Assembly: GCA_963725255.1 (NCBI GenBank)
Contig: CAVRXV010000004.1
Location: forward strand, 124,001-188,000
Direction: 5' to 3'
Length of the DNA: 64,000 nucleotides
From: JAIEPX01 sp963725255
GTDB lineage: Bacteria; Pseudomonadota; Gammaproteobacteria; JAIEPX01
The notes beneath the pieces were generated by a model. That model ran no database searches. It was not told the origin of the DNA and saw only the letters and a program-made list of their open reading frames with translations. This document shows, piece after piece, positions 23,835 to 31,430 of this stretch (position 1 is its first letter; the number at the start of each line of letters is the position of its first letter). A program made the translations under genes and the position numbers.

Positions 23835-25453
23835 TTTGACGCCTTAGCCTGACGTATCGCAGATAAAAATGTATTAAAGTTTTGCTCTGAGAAAGATGTC
23901 ATTAATTCATCATAATCAACAGCATTAGATTTGAGTAAAGCTTGTTGCAAAACGATTCCAGATTCAGCGGCGATTGCAGATAAAATTGGTGCCTTGACGT
24001 TGTAATATCGTTGAAATTCATCAGCAAACCTTTCTTGTGTGGAGAAGATATCCTCACCACCAACTAGGTTGTTGGTTTGCCACGTGAGTGGTGCTATGTT
24101 CAAAGGTGCAATAGGGACATTATTGTTTAGAGCAACTTGTTTTTCCCTATTATAGCCGGCGATTCCATAGGTGCCTAAAAGGATATCGGCTTGATATTTA
24201 TTAATCAGTATTTCGGCGAGTTTTGAAACATTTTCAACTTTAGATTGTGTGTCCAAATAAAGTATTTTTACATCGTACGGAACGTTATTTACCATTATTC
24301 CCCCCGCTTTATTCACTGAATCAAGCCAAAATTCATAACCTAGCATCATTTCTCGACCTTGAATTTCATCTTGGCCTGTTAGCGGTAAAGGAGCAGCAAG
24401 AGTGAGTAATTTACGCTGATTTCCAGGAGTAAATTTTGCGATTGCGAGTCCATTGGGGCCTTGGCCAATGTCGATGTTTTTCGATTGAAATGTTGTTAAA
24501 TCAATTTGAGTAATATGCTCATTACGCGCATTAGTAACGTAAGCAAACTTTCCAGCCCCGTCTATTTTTACGGTAACCGGATCATTGCCCGTCACAATTC
24601 GTTTAACAACTTTTCCCGATCGTGTGTTGATAATAATAGCTTGGGAATTCCATACGGCCGGTGCAACAATGTATTTTCCGTCTGGGGTCATATCAGAATA
24701 AAGTATTTGCCCCACACCTAATTCTTTAAAATGTTTTTGTATTGATAATGAATGTGGATCAAATAACGCAATTTCGTTCATTCCAGAAGCCATAATATAT
24801 TTATTATCAGGCGTATACATAATACCACGAACAGGCGTGGCCAATTTAAATTGGCCAGTAACGGCCCCGGTGTCAGGATCCATTTTTATTACGCCGTCTT
24901 TGCCCGCCATTACCCAAAGAATCCGACCGTCTGGAGAAAAAATAAAATTATGAGTATTCTGATTCACAGATATTTTGTTAATGATCTTACGACTTTCGAT
25001 GTCAAACACCAGTATTTTACTGCCTTTTTCTACGTTGACATATAATTGTTTCTCAAAGGGTGGACGCAAGCGTATGCCGTGAGGTGCTTTATCTGCTTCT
25101 GAAAAATTGGTGCGAGATTCCGGGTCAACTGTATAGAGACGAAATTTCTCAACGCGATTAGGAATATCAATTACTGAAATGCTAAGTCCCGGAACGCCGA
25201 TGGTTTCATCATAATCTTGCAGCCCGAAATTGCTGACATAAGCTGTCTTCTGATCTTTAGAAACTATGACTTCATGAGGATTAAATCCTACTTTTACTCG
25301 GCCATATTTTGTTCCGTCATCAGGATTGTAGAAGCCTACAGTACCAGAGGTTTGTTCAACGGTAATAATGAGATCTTCGGCCGGGATGCTAGCCTTTGCT
25401 GTTGTCGTTAATAACAATATTACTAAGCTTAATTTTCTAATTGTTGATTTCAT
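23831..25453 (-). CDS. Beta-propeller fused to periplasmic ligand-binding domain
   Basis: A 540-residue exported protein with a signal peptide (about 1-22). Residues about 28-345 form a seven-bladed YVTN-type propeller (KTAYVSNFG, VFDIESRKIINKI, VIDIPNRVEKF, FAYVTNARNEHI). From about 350 the sequence changes to a type I periplasmic-binding fold: LAAPLPLTGQDEIQGREMML then GYEFWLDSVNKAGG, later DILLGTYGIAGY. This start is that of branched-chain amino-acid-type receptors. No transporter permease is adjacent. AAGGTAGCG precedes the ATG. The 3' end uses MITE sequence for its stop. The upstream palindrome 25488-25505, shared with another gene, suggests control by the divergent MarR regulator. Confidence 0.8.
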   Translation of the reverse strand: MKSTIRKLSLVILLLTTTAKASIPAEDLIITVEQTSGTVGFYNPDDGTKYGRVKVGFNPHEVIVSKDQKTAYVSNFGLQDYDETIGVPGLSISVIDIPNRVEKFRLYTVDPESRTNFSEADKAPHGIRLRPPFEKQLYVNVEKGSKILVFDIESRKIINKISVNQNTHNFIFSPDGRILWVMAGKDGVIKMDPDTGAVTGQFKLATPVRGIMYTPDNKYIMASGMNEIALFDPHSLSIQKHFKELGVGQILYSDMTPDGKYIVAPAVWNSQAIIINTRSGKVVKRIVTGNDPVTVKIDGAGKFAYVTNARNEHITQIDLTTFQSKNIDIGQGPNGLAIAKFTPGNQRKLLTLAAPLPLTGQDEIQGREMMLGYEFWLDSVNKAGGIMVNNVPYDVKILYLDTQSKVENVSKLAEILINKYQADILLGTYGIAGYNREKQVALNNNVPIAPLNIAPLTWQTNNLVGGEDIFSTQERFADEFQRYYNVKAPILSAIAAESGIVLQQALLKSNAVDYDELMTSFSEQNFNTFLSAIRQAKASN

Positions 25454-25487
25454 TTTGCGCTACCTTTTTTACTAATTCGTAAGCTAT

Positions 25488-25505
25488 TATATAGCATGCT
25501 ATATA
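25488..25505. promoter_or_regulatory. Palindromic operator candidate (MarR site 1)
   Basis: TATATAGCATGCTATATA is a perfect 18-base palindrome in the 160-base divergent gap between the beta-propeller gene and the marR gene, 35 bases upstream of the propeller start. A near-copy lies upstream of the gene on the other side of marR (26585-26602). The AT-rich inverted form and size fit MarR-family sites. Confidence 0.75.
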
Positions 25506-25613
25506 TAATGTCAAGGGGTCTTATACCGCATCAGGTGATTTTAGCTCAACAATCAGTTACTATAGATTTTTAACCTACTTGTTACTATCGCCTTGTTTAA
25601 AAGGGAGTTTAGA

Positions 25614-26057
25614 ATGGCATTTAAAACCGAAGAAAACACCGGTGTATTAATCAAAAAAGCAGCTCGCTTATTTGAGCGAGTGGCAAACAAAGATCTCGAT
25701 AAACTCGGCGTAACTTATGCCCAGACTACTTTTCTTATCCGTCTGTGGGAGCAAGATGGGCAAAGTCAAATGGAGCTTGCCAAGAGTGCTGGTATTAAAC
25801 AACCCACGGTGGTTCGTTTGCTGGATAGGATGGAACGTGATGCATTAATTAAGCGAGTTCGCAATAAAGATGATCGACGAATTTTTAATTTTTATCTAAC
25901 AGCAAAAGCTAAAAAAGCCTGCCAAAAACTAGAAGGGCATGCAAACACAATGAATAAAATCGCCAATCAATCTCTCAGTGATAAGGAAATTGAGAAATTT
26001 AACCTAGTTATTATGCGTATTATCGATAATCTTCAAGATTGTTTAGACTTACCTTGA
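25614..26057 (+). CDS. MarR family transcriptional regulator
   Basis: A 147-residue winged-helix regulator. The DNA-binding core is clear: QMELAKSAGIKQPTVVRLLD (about 56-75) followed by the wing RMERDALIKRVRNKDDRRIF. Helical dimerisation segments lie at both ends. A TTG at 25593 is in frame, but the ATG at 25614 follows AGGGAG and is preferred. It is divergent from the beta-propeller gene and convergent with the NTF2-like gene. Both neighbours have the same palindrome in their upstream regions, so they are its likely targets. The ligand is unknown. Confidence 0.92.
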   Translation: MAFKTEENTGVLIKKAARLFERVANKDLDKLGVTYAQTTFLIRLWEQDGQSQMELAKSAGIKQPTVVRLLDRMERDALIKRVRNKDDRRIFNFYLTAKAKKACQKLEGHANTMNKIANQSLSDKEIEKFNLVIMRIIDNLQDCLDLP

Positions 26058-26078
26058 TTATAGTGCAATTAAGCTATA

Positions 26079-26549
26079 TCATTGCTTCATAATGTCATCT
26101 TGAAATGTATTACCAAAAACAAATACGTTTTTAATTTTTTCCGATTTCGGTTCAAATATAAAAAGATCTAAAAATTTCGCCGATATTCTCTCGTTTTTTT
26201 CATTTGTCCATGAAAAATTAAAATACACGGCTACTTTGTTTTTGTCTAATATTCCAGGAAGAATATCTATCAACTCGGTCTTTGGAGTAGAGTGCATCGA
26301 AATCGTTTGAGTAAACAGTTTCTTGTAAAAATTGCCAGGAATATCGGTTATTCCTGAGGATGACACAACTGTGGCATCACTAGTAAATAATTCAGGAAGG
26401 ATATGATAATCTCCTTCGCCTAACAAAGTTACATATTGAATAAGGGCGTCAATACGCTGATTTTCTAATGATGCTTTGTGGCTTGATAAAGCACTTGTCA
26501 TGTATAATGATAAAGTCATCGCGAAGATTAAAATAAATATTTTTTTCAT
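26079..26549 (-). CDS. Secreted NTF2/SnoaL-like protein
   Basis: A 156-residue exported protein with a signal peptide (about 1-22, ending SALSS). The mature sequence has the cone-shaped NTF2-like pattern: an N-terminal helix RIDALIQYVTLLGEGDYHIL, then FTSDATVVSS, then strands NKVAVYFNFSWT and KIKNVFVFGNTF. No catalytic residues are evident. Upstream lies a 12-base core palindrome (ATAGCATGCTAT) shared with the beta-propeller promoter. It converges on marR. A second NTF2-like secreted protein occurs at 30620-31081 but is not closely similar. Confidence 0.7.
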   Translation of the reverse strand: MKKIFILIFAMTLSLYMTSALSSHKASLENQRIDALIQYVTLLGEGDYHILPELFTSDATVVSSSGITDIPGNFYKKLFTQTISMHSTPKTELIDILPGILDKNKVAVYFNFSWTNEKNERISAKFLDLFIFEPKSEKIKNVFVFGNTFQDDIMKQ

Positions 26550-26584
26550 GGCTAGCTCTCTATGTTAATAGCGTATCTGTATTA

Positions 26585-26602
26585 TACATAGCATGCTATA
26601 TA
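26585..26602. promoter_or_regulatory. Palindromic operator candidate (MarR site 2)
   Basis: TATACATAGCATGCTATATA region: a perfect 12-base core ATAGCATGCTAT, extending to 18 bases with one mismatch. It lies about 36 bases upstream of the start of the minus-strand NTF2-like gene, the same placement as site 1 before the propeller gene. Confidence 0.72.
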
Positions 26603-26632
26603 ATAGTCAAGCTATTTATTCTGATAAGAGGA

Positions 26633-26709
26633 AGTAGGGGGTAAATCTAAGATTGATACATTCTCTAAATTATTTTGAGAATGTACCAATCTTAGATTTG
26701 ACCCCTACT
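26633..26709. repeat. Imperfect 33-bp inverted repeat (REPIN-like)
   Basis: Arms 26633-26665 and 26677-26709 match at all but three positions around an 11-base loop. The outer end AGTAGGGG and the inner AAATCTAAGATTG match the GGGGTCA-type repeats elsewhere in the window. It separates the MarR locus from the ubiK-comM operon and marks the right edge of the accessory island. Confidence 0.82.
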
Positions 26710-26777
26710 ACGGATATTCTTTTTCTCATAACTCACGTAAACTTCCGCTTTTGTGACCCACCATGGAGATTGAGGTT

Positions 26778-27038
26778 ATGTTTGACGCTCATTTTTTTGA
26801 TGACTTAAGTAAGAAGTTAGCGAAGGCTTTGCCAAAAGGAGTTAAAGAGGCATGTCAGGATGTTGAGAAAAATTTCCACACAATTTTAAAATCGGCTTTT
26901 GGTAAACTGGATTTAGTGACTCGTGAAGAATTTGATGCGCAGGTAGCAGTGCTGCAACGAACGCGCAAAAAAGTCGATGAGTTGGAAAAGCGTTTGGGTG
27001 TTAAAGCACCTGAAAAGAAGAAAACGGCGAAAAAATAA
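26778..27038 (+). CDS. ubiK: Ubiquinone biosynthesis accessory factor UbiK (BMFP domain)
   Basis: An 86-residue membrane-fusogenic accessory protein that partners UbiJ in the ubiquinone-synthesis complex. The N-terminal amphipathic helix (FDDLSKKLAKALPKGVKEAC) and the C-terminal coiled coil REEFDAQVAVLQRTRKKVDE then LEKRL are diagnostic of the BMFP/YqiC family, and the Lys-rich tail EKKKTAKK is common. An ATG at 26763 is in frame. The ATG at 26778, with GGAG upstream and the conserved MFDxxFF-type start, is preferred. comM follows four bases later. Confidence 0.93.
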   Translation: MFDAHFFDDLSKKLAKALPKGVKEACQDVEKNFHTILKSAFGKLDLVTREEFDAQVAVLQRTRKKVDELEKRLGVKAPEKKKTAKK

Positions 27039-27042
27039 TTGT

Positions 27043-28551
27043 ATGCAAGCGCCGGTTACTTACGCTCGTGCTCAAGTGGGAATTACAGCGCCCCAAGTGA
27101 TCGTTGAGACTCATTTAACGGGCGGAATACCTCGCTTCACGATTGTGGGATTGCCGGAAACCGCAGTCAATGAAAGTAAAGAGCGCGTGCGCAGTGCGTT
27201 AATGAATAGCCAGTTTGAGTTTCCTCGAAAGCGAATCACAACAAATTTAGCACCTGCTGATATTCCTAAAATTGGGGGGCGATACGATTTAGCGATTGCC
27301 ATGGGTATTTTGGCGGCGTCTCAACAAGTTCCGTTTAAAGCGCTGAATGATTATGAATTTGCAGCTGAATTAGGGTTGTCGGGGGAGTTGAGGCCCGTCT
27401 CAGGTATTTTGTCGGCAGCGATAGCAGCTAGCGAGAAGGGGCGAACGTTGGTGGTGGCTCCTCAGAATGCGGCTGAAGCCATATTGCCTGGGGGTAATAA
27501 AGTCTATGCGTGTGAGTCTTTATTGGCGTTGTGCCAACATCTGCAAGGGAAAGAGTTGTTGGATTTTCACGAGTCGCAGACCGAGCCTGTGAAGGCGGTA
27601 ACGCAGGCCTGCCCAGATTTAGCGGATGTATGTGGTCATTTTCAACCCAAACGAGTTTTAACAATAGCGGCTTCGGGAGCGCACAGCTTATTAATGGTTG
27701 GGCCACCCGGAACGGGTAAGTCGCTCTTGAGCCATTGTTTGCCTGGCCTACTCCCAGAGCTTACCCAGGCTCAGGCCCTGGAAGTGGCGGCTATTCATTC
27801 GTTGGCATACGGAGGTGTAGATGCCTCGCGTTGGCGTCAAGCGCCATATTGCGCACCGCATCACACCAGTTCCAGTGCTGCTTTAGTGGGCGGGGGAAAG
27901 ATTCCGAAGCCCGGTTTAATATCTCAAGCTCACTGCGGAGTCCTTTTTTTGGACGAATTGCCAGAATTTCGGCGCGATGTGCTGGAAGCCTTACGAGAGC
28001 CATTGGAAAGTGGGGTAATTACGGTTGCGCGTGCAGCAGGCCACGTGAGTTACCCGGCTCGATTTCAACTGATTGCGGCCATGAATCCCTGTCCGTGCGG
28101 ATATCTGGGCGATCATCAACATGAATGTCGTTGTAGCCCGCCCACAATAGAGCGCTATCAAAATAAAATTTCTGGTCCGATGTTGGATCGAATTGATTTG
28201 CATGTGCTGGTTCGGCCTGTCCCGACAAATACGCTTGTTCAGCGCGAAAACAATGGTCCAACCAGTGCGGAAGTCCGCGTTCAGGTTGAGCAGGCTCGAG
28301 CTCTTCAAGAAGAGCGGCAAGGTTGCGCCAATAGTGCCTTAGCTCAAAATAAACTACAGGAGTTTTGCCGATTGACGGGTGATGCTCAAAAGGTGTTGGC
28401 TGAAGCGATTGAAAAATTTGGGATGTCGCCACGTAGTTATCACCGATTACTGCGTGTTTCTCGTACAATTGCTGATTTGGAGTCACAAGAATTAATTGCT
28501 TCTCAACACGTCGCTGAAGCGTTATCCTACAGAAATGTGTTGGGGCATTGA
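27043..28551 (+). CDS. comM: ComM/YifB family AAA ATPase (Mg-chelatase-like)
   Basis: A 502-residue helicase-like AAA+ ATPase that promotes branch migration during natural transformation in several gammaproteobacteria. It has the N-terminal Lon-like domain (GLPETAVNESKERVRSAL), Walker A GPPGTGKS (about 220-227), Walker B LFLDELPEF, and the Cys-rich stretch CPCGYLGDHQHECRCSP typical of YifB/ComM. The C-terminal Mg-chelatase lid SPRSYHRLLRVSRTIADLE is present. The ATG at 27043 gives MQAPVTYARAQVG, the normal start. It is cotranscribed with ubiK, a common pairing. The local DNA is more GC-rich than its neighbours. Confidence 0.96.
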   Translation: MQAPVTYARAQVGITAPQVIVETHLTGGIPRFTIVGLPETAVNESKERVRSALMNSQFEFPRKRITTNLAPADIPKIGGRYDLAIAMGILAASQQVPFKALNDYEFAAELGLSGELRPVSGILSAAIAASEKGRTLVVAPQNAAEAILPGGNKVYACESLLALCQHLQGKELLDFHESQTEPVKAVTQACPDLADVCGHFQPKRVLTIAASGAHSLLMVGPPGTGKSLLSHCLPGLLPELTQAQALEVAAIHSLAYGGVDASRWRQAPYCAPHHTSSSAALVGGGKIPKPGLISQAHCGVLFLDELPEFRRDVLEALREPLESGVITVARAAGHVSYPARFQLIAAMNPCPCGYLGDHQHECRCSPPTIERYQNKISGPMLDRIDLHVLVRPVPTNTLVQRENNGPTSAEVRVQVEQARALQEERQGCANSALAQNKLQEFCRLTGDAQKVLAEAIEKFGMSPRSYHRLLRVSRTIADLESQELIASQHVAEALSYRNVLGH

Positions 28552-28637
28552 AATCTCCACGCAAGCATTCTGTTTAAAATTTTGAGTGTTTTAGTATTTA
28601 CTGTATATGATCAAATGTTTTCAGGGAAAGGTGGCAG

Positions 28638-29018
28638 ATGCGAGAAATAAAACCTACTTGGCGAATCGCCCAGACCATAGCTCGTCGGCACGCGTTGATT
28701 GCTGGTTCTTTGATGACGATTGTGATTTTGGTCGGCGCCGCTGTATTTTCCTTAGTTTTAGCTTCGCGAGGAGAGGTCGTATCGCTGCATAATTTACATG
28801 AGATATTCATCAAATATCAACCCTTGTTTGTTAGAGGTTTGTTGTTGATATATCTTTTACCAGTGAATTTGTTCTCGATTATCCTTGCATTGCAGTATAA
28901 ATATAAAAGGTTCAGAGTAGTAATTTATGCGACAGCTCAGCCGGAACCCAGGAGATGGATAGACAATATCGCAATCCGAAATGGGCGTTTGGCTAATGAC
29001 ATTGTTGATCAAGTTTAG
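28638..29018 (+). CDS. Small inner-membrane protein, unknown
   Basis: A 126-residue protein with two hydrophobic segments (about 20-43, HALIAGSLMTIVILVGAAVF; and 67-86, LFVRGLLLIYLLPVNLFSII) flanked by basic residues. I do not recognise the family. A GGGAAAGG stretch upstream of the ATG serves as ribosome site. It stands alone between comM and the inverted-repeat cassette. The basic and hydrophobic pattern supports a real membrane protein, but confidence is moderate since no conserved motif is visible. Confidence 0.55.
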   Translation: MREIKPTWRIAQTIARRHALIAGSLMTIVILVGAAVFSLVLASRGEVVSLHNLHEIFIKYQPLFVRGLLLIYLLPVNLFSIILALQYKYKRFRVVIYATAQPEPRRWIDNIAIRNGRLANDIVDQV

Positions 29019-29148
29019 TATCTTGACACTCAGGCAGGAAGTTGGTATGCGTCATTTTCCCCTCCCCATTGGAAAAACATATTATCAGCTTCCATGCCAC
29101 CAAACCCTCTCTTCATCTCCTTCCACCCATATCTTCTCAAAGCAGGAA

Positions 29149-29168
29149 GGGGTCAGATCTTTGCTTGG
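29149..29168. repeat. RAYT-type repeat end, left border of a two-gene cassette
   Basis: GGGGTCAGATCTTTGCTTGG. Its reverse complement (AAGCAAAGATCTGACCCC) occurs at 31335-31352. The two inward-facing ends enclose the nucleotidyltransferase fusion and the NTF2-like gene. The 220-base gap 29019-29238 holds nothing else recognisable. Confidence 0.75.
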
Positions 29169-29238
29169 CTCATTAGCTATTATCGTATATATATCTTCAT
29201 CCGTTGGAAGGAAATCGGTCTATACTCTGTCACTATGT

Positions 29239-30573
29239 TCATTTAATCCAATACTCAACTTCGTCGAGTGGGTTGCCGGACTCGGAGATTTTGACGTACT
29301 CATCCCCTACATAACCGCCTAGTCTCTCTGCAAGCTTTAGACTAGCCAGGTTGTTTTTTTCCACAGGATATTTTAAATATTTGTATTTCAAATTCTGTTT
29401 AGCCCATTCCTTTAAGAGATTTACCGCCTCATATGCATAATGATGACCATGAGCGCCACTCTTTAACCAAATACCTAATTCAGGAGTTTGAGAATGTGCC
29501 TGATGAATACAGACATGACCTAAAAATTCAGAAGCCTCTTTTGTGACAATTAACATGGCAACCTCTTCGCCAAGTTTCATTTGATGCTGCTGAGACTTAA
29601 TATACTGATTTACTTCTTCCTGGGATTTAGGTGCGCTCGACCACATATAACGTGTGACTTCTGGGGTGAAGTGCTGACACATATCGTGCGCGTACTCCAT
29701 ACTAATTGGAATGAGTTTTACTCGTTCAGATATCAAAATTAAATGAGTAAAATCAGCCATTTCTTTCTGACAAAGCGGCGTATGTTTTATACTATCGCTC
29801 GCGAATTTTATAAAATCGATGGCTTCATCTCTGCAACACATCTCCTTTCCGTATTTCCAATCTTCAGCAGTTTCAATTAGATGTCGCCATTTTGTGCCAA
29901 ATTCTTTTTTTACCCAGGCTGCTGATGCCGCTTTTGTTGCAGTAGCACCTTGCATAACGGTATACAAAATGCGACACAGATTCATGACGAGATAAGACTG
30001 ATAATGACTGTTACTTAGCCATTCATAATCAATAATTTTTGGCTCCCATTCTTGACGCAAGTCACGTATGCAAGCTTTTTGCACTTCGACAATATCGATA
30101 GGGCTGATTAACTTTTTGAAATCGTCACCGATCAATGGAACAGCATATTTATATAATAAATAATTGTTAATAATCCATTCGTTACCATAGGGCGCCTCAT
30201 CATAAAAAACCCCACCACCGTAATAGGGTCGTGGCTCAACTGGTGGAAGGATTTCTGAAAGCATTGACAACGGCGTATAAGAACACTCAAGCCGATCACG
30301 CCATTTTACGTTATGTTCTCCAACTTTTTTGTGCAATTGCTTAATGAGCTCAAGCTCGTTGCGATTGAGTGGTTTATTAACTATGGCTACCAAATCGATA
30401 TCGCTACTGCCTAAATTAAAATCTCCATAAGTTAGTGACCCAAAGAGATATAATCCCACGAGATTGGTTGACAAGACATCATCGATCCCCTTCGTAAGAT
30501 ATAGTAGAATTTCGTTAATATCCTGATAGGAAGTAAAGTTGCCGGATATTGATTGGTGTGACATGGAATTCAT
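29239..30573 (-). CDS. Aminoglycoside nucleotidyltransferase-like domain fused to GNAT acetyltransferase
   Basis: A 444-residue fusion. Residues about 20-280 resemble AadA/ANT(9)-type adenylyltransferases: the nucleotidyltransferase motif GSLTYGDFNLGSSDIDL (about 45-61, Asp58 and Asp60 as metal ligands) and later RDLRQEWEPKI, LCRILYTVMQGATATKAASA. Residues about 290-444 are a GNAT domain of the RimJ type (TRYMWSSAPKSQEEVNQYIK; ELGIWLKSGAHGHHYAYEAV; NNLASLKLAERLGG). Both halves appear intact. The combination would allow adenylylation and acetylation of a drug or metabolite; the substrate is unknown. AAAGGA precedes the ATG. It sits in a cassette bracketed by inverted repeat ends, which suggests acquisition. 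Confidence 0.85.
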   Translation of the reverse strand: MNSMSHQSISGNFTSYQDINEILLYLTKGIDDVLSTNLVGLYLFGSLTYGDFNLGSSDIDLVAIVNKPLNRNELELIKQLHKKVGEHNVKWRDRLECSYTPLSMLSEILPPVEPRPYYGGGVFYDEAPYGNEWIINNYLLYKYAVPLIGDDFKKLISPIDIVEVQKACIRDLRQEWEPKIIDYEWLSNSHYQSYLVMNLCRILYTVMQGATATKAASAAWVKKEFGTKWRHLIETAEDWKYGKEMCCRDEAIDFIKFASDSIKHTPLCQKEMADFTHLILISERVKLIPISMEYAHDMCQHFTPEVTRYMWSSAPKSQEEVNQYIKSQQHQMKLGEEVAMLIVTKEASEFLGHVCIHQAHSQTPELGIWLKSGAHGHHYAYEAVNLLKEWAKQNLKYKYLKYPVEKNNLASLKLAERLGGYVGDEYVKISESGNPLDEVEYWIK

Positions 30574-30619
30574 TATCCTTTCGATTTAAAACGCGCCTGA
30601 GCTATACCTGCTGCATTTT

Positions 30620-31081
30620 TCACGTTCTATCTTTTGGCATTAGCAATTTATCATTCCAATTTGGGTATGTGACTTCCCATATTTTTTCAATTTTATTATC
30701 TTTAATTTCAGCGATGAAAATAATGTGGTAAGTTTGTGCTCGGCCATTTTTTGAACTTAATTTGATCGCTACTCTGCCAACAACTTTATCATTTTTTGCA
30801 AACAGATCATCAGTGCTTATCACTTTAAGGCTTTTTAATTTTTTGTAGATAACTTCCTGCTCATTTTTAAATTTTTCGTAATTTTCTAGCTCGTTGTTGT
30901 CCACTAGTTGAAAATTTCTAGAAAAATAGATATCAAATTTTGAGTTATCAAGTTTCTCTGCGTATTCAGCCCACATTTCCCTGATCAAAGCGACATTAGC
31001 ATTCTCTTGCGGAGAAGACACACTAGCGAAAGTTAACTCTGAGCTTAGTAAAATGCAAAGACCAATTATTAAATTTTTCAT
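30620..31081 (-). CDS. Secreted NTF2-like small protein
   Basis: A 153-residue exported protein. The signal peptide is about 1-19 (LIIGLCILLSSELTFA). The mature sequence has an NTF2-like pattern: a helix NVALIREMWAEYAEKLDNSK, then a FSRNFQLVDN segment, then strands VVGRVAIKLSS, YHIIFIAEI and KIEKIWEVTYPNW. No function can be assigned. It lies 46 bases upstream of the nucleotidyltransferase fusion on the same strand, inside the repeat-bracketed cassette, and may be cotranscribed with it. Confidence 0.68.
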   Translation of the reverse strand: MKNLIIGLCILLSSELTFASVSSPQENANVALIREMWAEYAEKLDNSKFDIYFSRNFQLVDNNELENYEKFKNEQEVIYKKLKSLKVISTDDLFAKNDKVVGRVAIKLSSKNGRAQTYHIIFIAEIKDNKIEKIWEVTYPNWNDKLLMPKDRT

Positions 31082-31334
31082 AGTTCAAATCCTATTAATA
31101 AATCAAAACATTGTCGCTGGTATAGATAACATTATATAGACTGTATTATAAAAGTAGTCACACTTCAATCATAAAAATCCATATCGATTGCCGAGGATCA
31201 ATGATTTCACTTTCTTTGTATCCCTCCATTTGCTTCCGGGATATTCTAATCTTAGTGGTCGAGTCATAGTACTCAATGATAACGATTCTTTAAAAAAAGA
31301 CACTAGCGGGAAAGCAGCAGTTTAACTATGCATC

Positions 31335-31376
31335 AAGCAAAGATCTGACCCCTATCTCTACTAAGACTTGACCCCT
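31335..31376. repeat. RAYT-type repeat ends, right border of the cassette
   Basis: AAGCAAAGATCTGACCCC (31335-31352) is the inverted copy of the end at 29149. A second half-site, CTAAGACTTGACCCCT (31361-31376), follows in the same orientation and resembles the right end of the RAYT remnant. The gap 31082-31430 ahead of metK otherwise shows no gene or clear terminator. Confidence 0.75.
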
Positions 31377-31430
31377 GCACCTTCGAGTGCCAGAATGATA
31401 TTTAACTTTACAACTTTATGATCAATATTT

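Noticed and set aside
27428..28564. Several long frames antisense to or out of phase with comM
   Set aside because: They follow from the higher GC content of comM, whose motifs are unambiguous.
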